Below are positions 35,431 to 44,450 of a stretch of 64,000 nucleotides of DNA, in pieces; positions within the stretch are counted from its first letter, which is position 1; each line of letters starts with the position of its first letter. The stretch covers positions 23,641 to 87,640 of the forward strand of contig JAISLI010000024.1 of NCBI GenBank assembly GCA_031291035.1, given 5' to 3'. This DNA comes from Desulfovibrio sp. (GTDB taxonomy: Bacteria; Desulfobacterota; Desulfovibrionia; Desulfovibrionales; Desulfovibrionaceae). A model generated the notes under the pieces. The model searched no databases and was not told where the DNA came from. It was given only the letters and a program-made list of their open reading frames with translations. The translations under genes were made by a program, and so were the position numbers.

Positions 35431-36369
35431 ATGCCAAACAAAATCTCCATCATCGGCGCCGGCAATGTGGGTGCCACGGCGGCACAGTGCTGCCTGTTCA
35501 AAAACCTCGGCTCGGTGGTGCTGCTCGACACTGTGGAGAATATCGCCAAAGGTAAGGCTCTGGACCTGTCCCAGGCGGCCGCGCTGCACAAGCACCGCTT
35601 TCCCGTCAAGGGCACGGCGGACTATGCCGACACGGCCGGCTCAAACGTGGTGATCATCACGGCCGGACGGACACGGCGGCCGGGGATGACCCGCAATGAC
35701 CTTCTGAAATCCAACGCTTCCATCATACATGACGTGACCAGGGCGGTGGTGGAGCATTCTCCCGAGGCAACGCTCATCATCGTCACCAATCCCCTGGATG
35801 CCATGTGCTACGTGGCCTGGAAGGTCAGTGGCCTGCCGCATCATCGCGTCGTGGGGATGTCGGGACTGCTTGATTCCTCCCGCTTGCGCCATTATATAGC
35901 CGAAGCCATAGGCGCGGCCCCGCATACCGTGGAAGGCCTAGTACTCGGGGAGCACGGCGATTCCATGGCCGTGCTGACCCGCCTGGCCACTGTGGGCGGC
36001 GTACCCGTCACCAAACTGCTCGGCCCCGAAAAACTTGCGGAGATACGCTACCGTACGGCCCACGGCGGGGGCGAGGTGGTCGATCTGCTGGGCTACTCGG
36101 CCTACTACGCGCCCGGCATTGCAATAGCGGAAATGACCGGAGCCATTCTGGACGGTTCGCACGCCACCTATCCCTGTTCCGTGTATCTGACCGGACAATA
36201 CGGCGTGAACGGCATCTATATGTGCGTTCCGGCACGACTGGGCGCGGAAGGGGTGGAGGATGTCATTGAACTCGAACTGACGGACAACGAAAGAAATCAG
36301 GTGGCTACCACCGCGCGCAACATACGCGAGCTTCTGGCCTTGCTGCCGAAAGATATCTCCCTTGCCTGA
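35431..36369 (+). CDS. mdh: Malate dehydrogenase (LDH-like MDH)
   Basis: 312 residues with GAGGAAAG upstream. NAD-dependent interconversion of malate and oxaloacetate. Seen: Rossmann motif ISIIGAGNVGATAA, an Asp at the end of beta 2 (VVLLDTVE, NAD preference), the active-site loop TAGRTRRPGMTR whose Arg selects dicarboxylates rather than lactate, VTNPLDAM, the catalytic His in VLGEHGDSM, and GVNGIYMCVPARLG. It lies alone, 160 bases after the tRNA-flanking repeat. Confidence 0.94.
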   Translation: MPNKISIIGAGNVGATAAQCCLFKNLGSVVLLDTVENIAKGKALDLSQAAALHKHRFPVKGTADYADTAGSNVVIITAGRTRRPGMTRNDLLKSNASIIHDVTRAVVEHSPEATLIIVTNPLDAMCYVAWKVSGLPHHRVVGMSGLLDSSRLRHYIAEAIGAAPHTVEGLVLGEHGDSMAVLTRLATVGGVPVTKLLGPEKLAEIRYRTAHGGGEVVDLLGYSAYYAPGIAIAEMTGAILDGSHATYPCSVYLTGQYGVNGIYMCVPARLGAEGVEDVIELELTDNERNQVATTARNIRELLALLPKDISLA

Positions 36370-36457
36370 CAAAGAAAAACGCGGGGCATCCGCGGGCGGT
36401 GCGGAATGCGGTGGCGGCATTTGGGCTCCTGAAACCTGTAAGCACACGACAACCGGT

Positions 36458-36556
36458 CGATTTTTCGTTGATTGGTTCGAGTTTGATTTTCTTTCGGTTG
36501 TGCCGTCCGGACACACGATATTGATGGATAACGCCAGTTTTCACCCCTTTGGCCCA
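36458..36556 (+). mobile_element. IS630-family transposase fragment
   Basis: About 33 codons read FFVDWFEFDFLSVVPSGHTI followed by LMDNASFHPF. This is the block around the second catalytic Asp of IS630-type DDE transposases (consensus hydrophobic-DNASFH). Nothing of the rest of the element remains. It lies in the 263-base gap between mdh and flgI; the remaining bases of the gap hold nothing I recognise. Confidence 0.65.
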
Positions 36557-36632
36557 TTGAAGGGGGGCCGTGCCGCTCAGGCACATTTTCTGCATGACAT
36601 CACGCCGAAGCCATGCTTCAGGGAGTTTCGCC

Positions 36633-37745
36633 ATGAAATTGACATTCCGTTCCTGCTGGTTGTTGTCGCTCACCGCGGCGTTTTTCACATTCTGCTTCGC
36701 CCGGCCCGCCCATGCCGTGCGCATCAAGGACATCGCAACATTTTCCGGCGTGCGTGACAACCAGTTGACAGGCTATGGCCTTGTTGTCGGTCTTGCCGGC
36801 ACGGGCGACAAAAAGGATTCCGTCTTCACCCTGAGTTCCATGAAAAACATGATGGACCGCATGGGCATTGGCGTCAATTCCAAAGCGCTCAAAATCAAAA
36901 ATGTGGCTTCGGTGATGGTAACGGCGCGTATGCCCGTTTCCGCCAAGCCCGGCGCCAGACTTGACGTGACAGTATCCTCGGTTGGTGACGCCACTTCCCT
37001 TGTGGGCGGCGTGCTTTTGCAGACATCACTCAAGGGCGTTGACGGAAAAACTTACAGCCTCGCCCAGGGAGCGCTGGCGGTAGGGGGGCTGTCCGCCGGC
37101 GGCGCCGCGGCCTCCACCACCAAAAACATCAATACCGTCGGCATTATTCCTGGTGGCGGCATTGTGGAGCGGGCCATTCCCTTTGAATTCAACCAGCAGG
37201 ACTCACTTACCCTCAACATGCGCCATGGTGATTTTTCCACGGCACAGCAGATAGCCGAGCGGCTCAATCAGACCATGGGAGGCCCTTATGCCCGCGCCCT
37301 GGACGCCTCCAGCGTGCGCATGGACGTTCCGCCGCAGTATAAAAGCAATCTTGTGCCCCTGATGGCCTCTGTAGAAAATTTGGAGATCAATCCTGATGTC
37401 GCCGCCAAGGTGGTTGTGGACGAAAAAACCGGCACCGTGGTGCTGGGACGCGATGTGCGCATTTCCCGCGCGGCGGTGGCCCACGGCAATTTGCAGATCA
37501 CGGTGAGGGAAAGCGAACAGGTTTCGCAACCCGGCCCGTTTTCCCAGGGGCAAACCGTGGTCTCCCCGCAGACGGATATCAATATGAAGGAAGAAAACCG
37601 CCGCCTGATGATGGTGGAAGGCGCGACCCTCCAGGAGCTTGTGGATGGCCTCAACGCCATTGGCGCGACGCCGCGCGATCTTATTTCCATACTCCGCAGT
37701 CTGCAGGCTTCAGGCTCGCTCCATGCCGATCTGGAGGTGATCTAG
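36633..37745 (+). CDS. flgI: Flagellar P-ring protein FlgI
   Basis: 370 residues from ATG 36633, with GGGAG upstream. FlgI forms the periplasmic P ring round the flagellar rod. A signal peptide (1-about 28, ending RPAHA) is followed by the family signature [20 protein letters not shown] and [11 protein letters not shown], and [14 protein letters not shown] midway. The C-terminal block [20 protein letters not shown] is standard. flgJ begins at the base following its stop codon. The usual upstream partners (flgG, flgA, flgH) are absent; an IS630 scar lies there instead. Confidence 0.95.
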   Translation: MKLTFRSCWLLSLTAAFFTFCFARPAHAVRIKDIATFSGVRDNQLTGYGLVVGLAGTGDKKDSVFTLSSMKNMMDRMGIGVNSKALKIKNVASVMVTARMPVSAKPGARLDVTVSSVGDATSLVGGVLLQTSLKGVDGKTYSLAQGALAVGGLSAGGAAASTTKNINTVGIIPGGGIVERAIPFEFNQQDSLTLNMRHGDFSTAQQIAERLNQTMGGPYARALDASSVRMDVPPQYKSNLVPLMASVENLEINPDVAAKVVVDEKTGTVVLGRDVRISRAAVAHGNLQITVRESEQVSQPGPFSQGQTVVSPQTDINMKEENRRLMMVEGATLQELVDGLNAIGATPRDLISILRSLQASGSLHADLEVI

Positions 37746-38924
37746 ATGACTTCGTCCATCTCCCCCGCCATCCCGCCTGACGCATCACACGACGAAATCT
37801 CCCGCCGGGAGTTGCAGGCCCGCCTCGCCGGCCTCGGTGATCTGCGCGGCAGAAAGCTCGCTCCAGAGCAAAAGGAAAAAAAGTTGCGCGAGGCCTGCGA
37901 GGGTTTTGAATCCGTGTTTATCCAGAAAATGTGGCAGGAAATGCGCAAAACTGTTCCTCAGGGGACCCTGCTGCACAGCCGGGAAGAAAAATTCTGGCAG
38001 GACATGTATGACCAAGAACTCGCCAAAAAAATGACATCCGCGGGGGGCATCGGCCTTGCGGACATGATGTACCGGCAGCTTTCCCAAAATCTGGTCTCCG
38101 CCACGCGCAGCACTACCGGCATGGCGCAGGGCGCCGCTTTCAGGCCTTCCGCGGCACCGCTGCTGCCGCAAAACGATGGGCACCGCGAAACGCCGGCGGC
38201 AGCGAGACAGAACAATACCCCGCAAACGCTTTCATCCGCGCCGCCGGCGCGCGTGAGTACCCTGCCTTCCGTGTATGAAGGCCCTGCCCCGCAACACGAT
38301 GTTGTAAAGGAATCCGGAACGAAAGCCGGACAAAACTTCGCGGGTGAACCCGATACCCCGAGAGCGCGGGCAGACGCGCCGATGGAGTCCGAGCCGCCGG
38401 AAGTAAGCGAGGTCCTTGCCCGACTGCGCCTGCAACAGACTACACCGGAAAACGACCGTATCGGAACCATGAGCACCGGGCAGGAGACGAGGCGGTATTA
38501 CCCGCAGTCCGGACTTGATCTGGCCCGCACGGCCCAGAGGGAAGCCGGAACCAAACTCGGCCCGGCGGCAGTGCGCCCGCCCCTGCACCCGACAGCAAAA
38601 AATCTGGACAGACCTGCGCAAACCGGCATTCCGACGGGCAGCCCGGCGACCGCGACCGGCAATGCGCCGCATCCCGCTTCGGCGACTCAGGCGCGGGAGG
38701 AGGCGCGGACGGCCGAAAATTCCGGACGCAAGATGCGTTACACCACCAACACGTCGCCGGGCAAACGACACTCGCGCGGCAGAGTCAATGACGAAATGCT
38801 GCGCGCCATGCGGGCGCAGAATCCTGCTCCAAGTCCGCCCCCCCTGATACCGTCGGCCAGGGCGGAACCGGTCCGTGACGGGGGCGGCGCAACGGCGGAG
38901 GCCGCAGGCGACAGCATGTTATGA
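37746..38924 (+). CDS. flgJ: FlgJ-type rod-binding protein without muramidase domain
   Basis: 392 residues. The N-terminal ~125 residues are the rod-binding domain (EACEGFESVFIQKMWQEMRK, then FWQDMYDQELAKKMTSAGGI and GLADMMYRQL), which caps the growing rod. The remaining two thirds is Pro/Ala/Thr/Arg-rich low complexity without the glucosaminidase domain found in gammaproteobacterial FlgJ, so wall lysis must come from another enzyme. The tail has no recognisable repeats and is probably disordered. It shares the stop-start junction with flgI. Confidence 0.85.
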   Translation: MTSSISPAIPPDASHDEISRRELQARLAGLGDLRGRKLAPEQKEKKLREACEGFESVFIQKMWQEMRKTVPQGTLLHSREEKFWQDMYDQELAKKMTSAGGIGLADMMYRQLSQNLVSATRSTTGMAQGAAFRPSAAPLLPQNDGHRETPAAARQNNTPQTLSSAPPARVSTLPSVYEGPAPQHDVVKESGTKAGQNFAGEPDTPRARADAPMESEPPEVSEVLARLRLQQTTPENDRIGTMSTGQETRRYYPQSGLDLARTAQREAGTKLGPAAVRPPLHPTAKNLDRPAQTGIPTGSPATATGNAPHPASATQAREEARTAENSGRKMRYTTNTSPGKRHSRGRVNDEMLRAMRAQNPAPSPPPLIPSARAEPVRDGGGATAEAAGDSML

Positions 38925-38964
38925 ATTTTTTGTTCGATTGCCTCGCATTCTGGCATACGCCGTC

Positions 38965-38993
38965 TTGACACCCGCTGCCGGATGGGGCATATT
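38965..38993 (+). promoter_or_regulatory. Promoter of rplU
   Basis: TTGACA (38965-38970), 17-base spacer, CATATT (38988-38993), 24 bases before the rplU start codon. Strong -35 and ideal spacing. Confidence 0.6.
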
Positions 38994-39016
38994 GCTCTCT
39001 CTTTTTGGAGGAGATC

Positions 39017-39337
39017 ATGTACGCTATTATTGAAAGCGGCGGCAAACAGTATCATGTCCAGCAAGGCACGAAACTTTTGGTGGAGAAACTGGCGGCTCCG
39101 GCCGGGACGGAAATCACCCTTGACAAGGTGCTTCTGCTCGGCGGAACCGAATGCAGGGTCGGCTCTCCCTATCTTGCGGGCGCCACTGTCACCGCGGAAG
39201 TAACGGAGCATGGACGGGGCCCGAAGATCAAGGTTTTCAAACGCTGGCGGCGCAACGACTCGCGCAAGTTGAGAGGGCACCGGCAGGATTTTACCGCGCT
39301 CCGGGTCAAAAGCATCAACAAAAACATTAACGGCTGA
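39017..39337 (+). CDS. rplU: 50S ribosomal protein L21
   Basis: 106 residues from ATG 39017, directly after GGAGGAG; a start four codons earlier would use the Shine-Dalgarno bases as codons. MYAIIESGGKQYHVQQGTKL and KIKVFKRWRRNDSRKLRGHR are standard L21 blocks, binding 23S rRNA. It heads the L21-L27-Obg gene group common to most bacteria. Confidence 0.97.
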   Translation: MYAIIESGGKQYHVQQGTKLLVEKLAAPAGTEITLDKVLLLGGTECRVGSPYLAGATVTAEVTEHGRGPKIKVFKRWRRNDSRKLRGHRQDFTALRVKSINKNING

Positions 39338-39504
39338 CGGTGTTCGGCACTGACATAACGGGGGGCTTCATCCGCAATGCCCCGGAGAATTGAAAACCTT
39401 GCCGCAACCACGGGTTGACGCGGGGTTCACCCGGTTCCTGTCCGCCGGGACGGAGTCAGTCGGCGGATGGAGCCGGCTGTGGATTGAAACACAGAGGAGG
39501 CGAT

Positions 39505-39774
39505 ATGGCTCATAAAAAAGCGGGCGGCTCGTCACGCAACGGGCGGGACAGCGCGGGGCAACGGCGCGGCGTCAAACGTTTCAGCGGGCAGCGTGTTTCA
39601 GCGGGCAGCATACTGGTGCGTCAGGTCGGCACAACCGTACATCCCGGCGTCAATGTCGGCATGGGCAGGGATTTTACTCTTTTTGCCAAAATCGACGGAG
39701 TAGTGCGTTTTGAAAAATACATCCGCAAACGTCACACCCGCGTGCGTGTGCATATAGACACGGCTGCGGCATAG
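39505..39774 (+). CDS. rpmA: 50S ribosomal protein L27
   Basis: 89 residues from ATG 39505, with GAGGAGG upstream. [20 protein letters not shown] is the typical start; the N-terminal tail reaches toward the peptidyl-transferase centre. There is no cleavable N-terminal extension of the Firmicutes kind. 167 bases separate it from rplU; a terminator follows it. Confidence 0.97.
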   Translation: MAHKKAGGSSRNGRDSAGQRRGVKRFSGQRVSAGSILVRQVGTTVHPGVNVGMGRDFTLFAKIDGVVRFEKYIRKRHTRVRVHIDTAAA

Positions 39775-39806
39775 CGGAATAACAGCCCGAAGCATTTGTG
39801 TCATGT

Positions 39807-39837
39807 GGGGAAGACGCGCGAGCCTCTTCCCCTTTTT
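39807..39837 (+). terminator. Intrinsic terminator after rpmA
   Basis: GGGGAAGA (39807-39814) pairs perfectly with TCTTCCCC (39825-39832), followed by five T. It should separate rplU-rpmA from obgE-proB, at least partly. Confidence 0.75.
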
Positions 39838-39909
39838 GTTCCCGATTTTTCCGTTCCGGGTCCGCCACGCGGGATGCCGCGATGATTTGGAATAAAGGTC
39901 TCTCCGCGT

Positions 39910-41016
39910 ATGCGTTTTGTGGATGAAGCAAAAATTTTGGTACGGGCCGGTAACGGCGGTCACGGTTGCGTTTCATTCCGCCGGGAAAAATTTATCCCGC
40001 GCGGCGGACCTGACGGCGGCAACGGCGGTGACGGCGGTTCCGTCGTTCTTGTGGCGGACGAACGCCTGCTTTCCCTGTATGATTTTCGTGTCAAAGTCCT
40101 GTATGAGGCAAAAAACGGACAACCTGGACAAGGCGGTCAGCGTAACGGCAAGAGCGGCGAGGATCTTGAGATCGGGTTGCCCCTGGGCACTCTTGTTTTT
40201 GCGCAAAGCCCGGACGGCGAACGTCTGCTCACTGATCTGAGTGAACCCGGCCGCCGGGTGACGGCTGCCAAAGGCGGGCGCGGCGGCAAGGGAAACGAGC
40301 ATTTCAAGTCGTCCACCATGCGCGCGCCGAAGTTTGCCCAACCCGGAGAGGCGGGAGAAGAATTCACTCTGCGGCTGGAACTGAAAATTTTGGCGGATGT
40401 CGGCCTGATCGGTCTGCCCAATGCCGGAAAATCAACTTTTATCTCGCGTGTGTCGGCGGCCAGGCCCAAAATCGCCGACTACCCCTTCACCACATTGACC
40501 CCCAATCTGGGCGTGATGACGAATGAGGCGGATGCCGGCAAACGTCTGGTCATGGCCGATATCCCCGGTCTCATTGAAGGCGCGCACATGGGCCTTGGCC
40601 TGGGAAGCCGTTTTTTGAGGCATGTGGAACGTACCCGTTTCCTGGTGCATATCCTGAGCGCTGAAGACCTAAGCGACGACGCCCCCTGGGCCGGATTTGA
40701 GATGACCAATGAGGAATTGCGCCGTTTTGGCCCGGAACTCGCCGAGCGGCGGCAAATTGAGGTTATCAGTAAAATTGATCTGCTTTCCCCGGAGCGCCTT
40801 GCCGCCCTGCGCTCACGAGCCCGTGACGAAGGACGGCGCATATTCTTTGTTTGCGCCCTGAATGGAGAGGGCATGGGGGAACTGGTTTCCGAAATCTGGC
40901 GTTTGCGCGATGCCGCGGAACGCGGCAATCCCGTTGTCTCCCACGGAGGGGGCGGCAATACAGCGTTTTTGAACGAAGATTTTTCTGACATTGGCTTTGC
41001 TTATACCCGGGAATAG
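39910..41016 (+). CDS. obgE: Obg-family GTPase
   Basis: 368 residues. ObgE binds the 50S subunit and monitors its assembly. The glycine-rich Obg fold is clear (RAGNGGHGCVSFRREKFIPR, GGPDGGNGGDGG, GKGNEHFKSS), then the G domain: GLPNAGKSTFISRVS, DYPFTTL, DIPGLIEGAH, ISKID and SAL-type G5 (VCALNGEG). The C-terminus is short, without an OCT or TGS domain. Two bases separate its stop from proB. Confidence 0.96.
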   Translation: MRFVDEAKILVRAGNGGHGCVSFRREKFIPRGGPDGGNGGDGGSVVLVADERLLSLYDFRVKVLYEAKNGQPGQGGQRNGKSGEDLEIGLPLGTLVFAQSPDGERLLTDLSEPGRRVTAAKGGRGGKGNEHFKSSTMRAPKFAQPGEAGEEFTLRLELKILADVGLIGLPNAGKSTFISRVSAARPKIADYPFTTLTPNLGVMTNEADAGKRLVMADIPGLIEGAHMGLGLGSRFLRHVERTRFLVHILSAEDLSDDAPWAGFEMTNEELRRFGPELAERRQIEVISKIDLLSPERLAALRSRARDEGRRIFFVCALNGEGMGELVSEIWRLRDAAERGNPVVSHGGGGNTAFLNEDFSDIGFAYTRE

Positions 41017-41018
41017 CC

Positions 41019-42248
41019 ATGGGCGACAATCTTGAGGATTTACGGCGGGAACGGCGCCGGGCCGTCAGTCAGGCGCGCACGGTGGTTGTCAAAGTGGGCA
41101 GCGCCGTCCTGAGCGATGCGCGGGGCATCAATACAGCCGTCATGTCCGGCCTTGCGCGGCAGATGGCCCTTTTGCAGAACAGCACCGGGAAGATCTGTTC
41201 AGCGCGGCGATTGGTGCTGGTTTCCTCCGGGGCCGTTGCGGCCGGGAGAACCGTGCTGGCCGCTGCCGGGCAAAAATTGGACGACGCGAATCTTGCCGCC
41301 CGGCAGGCCGCCGCCGCGGTAGGGCAGGGGCAGCTCATGCGCGCCTGGGATACGGCTTTTGCCGCCTGCGGCATGAGCACCGCCCAAATCCTGCTGACCA
41401 GGGACGACTTGCGCTCCAGAGAACGTTTTCTCAACATCCGCAATACAATTGCCGCGCTGCTGGATTGGAACGTGGTGCCCATAGTGAATGAAAACGACAC
41501 GGTTTCCGTGAATGAGCTCAAGTTCGGCGACAATGATTGTCTGGCAAGCCTGCTGGTCAATCTCACCGGCGCCGACCTGTTTGTCAACCTGACCTCGGCC
41601 CCCGGCGTACAGAGCGCGGACCCGCGCATCAAGCCGGACTCGCCGGTCATGGAATACATTGAAGATGTGACCGCCCTTGACCTGAAGCGCCTGTGCGGGG
41701 GAAAAACAGAAACGGGCAGCGGCGGCATGTATTCCAAATTGCTGGCTGCCCGCCGCGCCGCGCAGATTGGCGTTTCTACCCTGATTTTGCCCGGCCGCGC
41801 CCCGCATGTGCTGACGCAGTCCTTCAGGCCGGCGGATGCGGACGGCGGCGGAACAGCCGATAATGCCGAAATCCGGAAAACGGACCAGGGGACATGGATT
41901 CGGCCGTCGGAGCATGCCATTCCGCGCCGGAAGTTCTGGATGGCCTATCAGGCGGATCCGGTCGGCGCGGTGGCGGTGGACGCAGGCGCGGCCAAGGCTC
42001 TGCTGCGCGCGGGCGGCAGCCTGCTGCCCGGCGGAGTGCGCTCTGTGGAAGGAACTTTTCAGAAAGGCGCCCTTGTGCGGATTCTGCACGAGGGACGAAG
42101 CATTGGCGTGGGATTGAGCAATTACAACGCGACGCAACTGAGAAAAATCATGGGGCTCAAACGCCATGAAGTGGCGGCCGTCCTTGGCGACGCGCACTAC
42201 CCTGAAGTGATACACAGAGACAATTTGTTGCTGGACGCCGCCATATAG
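41019..42248 (+). CDS. proB: Glutamate 5-kinase
   Basis: 409 residues. ProB phosphorylates glutamate in the first step of proline synthesis and is usually feedback-inhibited by proline. An amino-acid kinase domain (VVVKVGSAVLSD, LVSSGAVAAGR, VPIVNENDTVSVNELKFGDN, GGMYSKLLAARRAA) is followed by a C-terminal PUA domain (about 310-395, GAVAVDAGAAKALLRAGGSL). An insert (about 272-305) between the domains is somewhat longer than usual. proB follows obgE, while its partner proA is 8 kb upstream. Confidence 0.95.
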   Translation: MGDNLEDLRRERRRAVSQARTVVVKVGSAVLSDARGINTAVMSGLARQMALLQNSTGKICSARRLVLVSSGAVAAGRTVLAAAGQKLDDANLAARQAAAAVGQGQLMRAWDTAFAACGMSTAQILLTRDDLRSRERFLNIRNTIAALLDWNVVPIVNENDTVSVNELKFGDNDCLASLLVNLTGADLFVNLTSAPGVQSADPRIKPDSPVMEYIEDVTALDLKRLCGGKTETGSGGMYSKLLAARRAAQIGVSTLILPGRAPHVLTQSFRPADADGGGTADNAEIRKTDQGTWIRPSEHAIPRRKFWMAYQADPVGAVAVDAGAAKALLRAGGSLLPGGVRSVEGTFQKGALVRILHEGRSIGVGLSNYNATQLRKIMGLKRHEVAAVLGDAHYPEVIHRDNLLLDAAI

Positions 42249-42272
42249 AGCGGTTCACGAATGAAACGAGTA
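42247..42272. repeat. Dispersed repeat family B, end module
   Basis: GAGCGGTTCACGAATGAAAC module, the reverse complement of the right end of the copy at 23819-23936. It starts at the proB stop codon and lies between convergent proB and the antiporter gene. Confidence 0.55.
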
Positions 42273-42277
42273 GACCC

Positions 42278-43708
42278 CTAAAAGAAAATCCACGTCAGAA
42301 CGACAAAAAGCGGCGCAAGAATCCCCACGGACCAGGCCATATATCCAAAAAAACTGGGCATGGGCACGCCCTGCTCCTCGGCTATGGAACGCACCATGAA
42401 GTTGGGCGCATTGCCGATATAGCTGTTGGCCCCCATGAAAACCGCGCCGGCGGATATGGCGGCCAGGGTTGTGCCCATGCCGGTCATCAGCGTTGCGGCG
42501 TTGCCTCCGGCCGTGTTGAAAAAAACAAGATAGGTCGGAGCGTTGTCCAGAAAACTGGAGAGGGCGCCGGTAAGCCAGAAATAGGCCGCGTTGACGGGCT
42601 GTCCGTCCGCCGAAGTGACAAGGCGAATCAGGGGGGCCAGCGCTCCCGCGGTGCCGGCGCGCAGAATTTCGATGGCCGGGATCATGCTGATGAAAATGCC
42701 CAGAAAGAGCTTGGCGACCTCAACAATGGGGGCCCAGGTAAAGCCGTTGAGTTCCCGGCAGCGCTGCTTCGTGAATTTCCAGGAAAGCCAGGCCATGACC
42801 AGCAGCAGAACATCGCGCATGAGATTTTGTCCCTCAATGCCCACACCGTACACGGAGGCAATCTCGCCTGTCTGAATGAGGCCCGAAGCCAGGACCACCG
42901 CCACGATGCCCGCGAGAAAGAGCAGATTGATTTTGCCGTCCAGTCCCAGCTTTTCCCGGTCCATGCCCTGGGCGCGCGGCGGAACGGGTTTGCCTTCCCT
43001 GGCGAAGAGCGCCGTGTCGAGGATATAAAAGACACCCAGCAGGGCAATCGCCATAAACACGGTTTTGAGAAACAGATTGGTTGTCGTCCAGAAAAAGCTC
43101 ACTCCTTTCAGAAAGCCGAGAAAGAGCGGCGGGTCGCCCAGCGGCGTCAGGGAACCGCCGATATTGGCCACCAGAAAAATGAAAAAAACCACGGAGTGCA
43201 CGCGGTACCTGCGGTGGGCATTGGCGCGCAGGAGGGGGCGTATGAGCAGCATGGCCGCGCCCGTAGTGCCCATCCAGCTCGCCAGGATCGTTCCCACAGC
43301 GAGGATTCCGGTGTTGACGGCGGGCGAGCCCGTCAGGGAACCGGTCAGACGCACGCCGCCGGCCACGGCGAAGAGCGAGAATATCAGGATCAAAAAAGGA
43401 ATGTAGTCCAGAAGGATGGTGTGCAGGAAGACATACAGGGTGGTGCCGGAACCGTGGACAAACAGGCTGGGCACAAGGAAGGCCAGACTCCAGAAAACGG
43501 CGATTTTGCCGAAGTGATGTTCCCAGAAACGCGGCAGCGTGAGCGGCAGGACGGCGATGGAAAGCAGCATGCAGACGAAAGGAACAATCCAGACGGCGGA
43601 AAGTTCCGCGCCGGGGATGGAGGGGTGCTGTCCTCCTGAGGCCAGAGCAGCGCAGGGCAGGGCAAGGATGCCCAGCGCGCTCGCGGGGAGGAAAATTTTT
43701 TTTGACAT
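42278..43708 (-). CDS. NhaD-like sodium:proton antiporter
   Basis: 476 residues from ATG 43708, with AGGAG seven bases upstream. A signal-like N-terminus (residues 1-22, ending AALASG) precedes about 11 to 12 membrane segments of the ArsB/NhaD ion-transporter superfamily. Landmarks: SIAVLPLTLPRFWEHHFGKI, GTTGAAMLLIRPLL, FLVANIGGSLTPLGDPP, SSFLDNAPTYLVFF and GANSYIGNAPNFMVRSIAEE. The last two are the paired re-entrant Asn-Pro motifs of this family. Substrate is taken as Na+/H+ by family; a dicarboxylate cannot be excluded. Confidence 0.8.
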   Translation of the reverse strand: MSKKIFLPASALGILALPCAALASGGQHPSIPGAELSAVWIVPFVCMLLSIAVLPLTLPRFWEHHFGKIAVFWSLAFLVPSLFVHGSGTTLYVFLHTILLDYIPFLILIFSLFAVAGGVRLTGSLTGSPAVNTGILAVGTILASWMGTTGAAMLLIRPLLRANAHRRYRVHSVVFFIFLVANIGGSLTPLGDPPLFLGFLKGVSFFWTTTNLFLKTVFMAIALLGVFYILDTALFAREGKPVPPRAQGMDREKLGLDGKINLLFLAGIVAVVLASGLIQTGEIASVYGVGIEGQNLMRDVLLLVMAWLSWKFTKQRCRELNGFTWAPIVEVAKLFLGIFISMIPAIEILRAGTAGALAPLIRLVTSADGQPVNAAYFWLTGALSSFLDNAPTYLVFFNTAGGNAATLMTGMGTTLAAISAGAVFMGANSYIGNAPNFMVRSIAEEQGVPMPSFFGYMAWSVGILAPLFVVLTWIFF

Positions 43709-43824
43709 GGGATTGCTCCTGAATAAACTCGTTGCGGAGAGAGCCCGCACGGACGATACCTTAACCGGCACTATGTATAGCTTGCAAGCCCTGTGTTTTG
43801 CAATGCCCGTAGAGGAGCTTTTTG

Positions 43825-44436
43825 ATGAACCCCGCCGAATCGCCATCCTCCAGCCAACGCACGGCCTTGCGCCGCGCGCGTCTCGCAGGCGTGCTGCGCC
43901 GCCGCCAGCCGGATCTTACCCTTGTTTTGGCCAATATTCATGACCCGCACAATGTCTCGGCCATTTATCGCTCCTGCGACGCCTCCGGCGTCGGGCTGGT
44001 GCACCTGTACTACACCGGCACCCCGTTTCCCGCCCTGGGCGAAAAAAGTTCCGCTTCGGCCCGCAAGTGGGTGGAAAGCGTGCGCCATGCCGACAGCGGA
44101 GAACTGTCGCGCGCTCTGCGCGCCGGCAACATGCGGATACTGGCAACGGGATTCTCGGAAATGTCCGTGCCCCTGCGCCGCTGGGATTTCACGCGGCCCA
44201 CCGCGGTGATGCTCGGCAATGAACACAGCGGCGTGGACAAGGAGCTTCGGGATATTGCCGACGGGGAGCTCCATATCCCCATGTACGGCATGATACAAAG
44301 TTTCAATGTTTCGGTGGCCGCGGCGATAATACTGGCCGAAGCCGTCCGGCAGCGTGAGGAGGCGGGCATGTACGACGCGCCGCGTATGGATGAGATGGCG
44401 CTGGACGCCCAACTGGAAGCATGGCTGCGCAAGTAG
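43825..44436 (+). CDS. SpoU-family RNA 2'-O-methyltransferase (TrmH-like)
   Basis: 203 residues from ATG 43825, with AGGAG seven bases upstream; a TTG one codon earlier is possible. The SPOUT knot motifs are in order: VLANIHDPHNVSAIYRSCDA (motif 1, with Asn and Arg), VMLGNEHSGVDKE (motif 2) and IPMYGMIQSFNVSVAAAIIL (motif 3). The short N- and C-terminal extensions fit TrmH, which methylates G18 of tRNA, rather than RlmB, but the target is inferred. It lies directly before a flippase gene. Confidence 0.82.
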   Translation: MNPAESPSSSQRTALRRARLAGVLRRRQPDLTLVLANIHDPHNVSAIYRSCDASGVGLVHLYYTGTPFPALGEKSSASARKWVESVRHADSGELSRALRAGNMRILATGFSEMSVPLRRWDFTRPTAVMLGNEHSGVDKELRDIADGELHIPMYGMIQSFNVSVAAAIILAEAVRQREEAGMYDAPRMDEMALDAQLEAWLRK

Positions 44437-44450
44437 GGGCAGGGGCGGAA

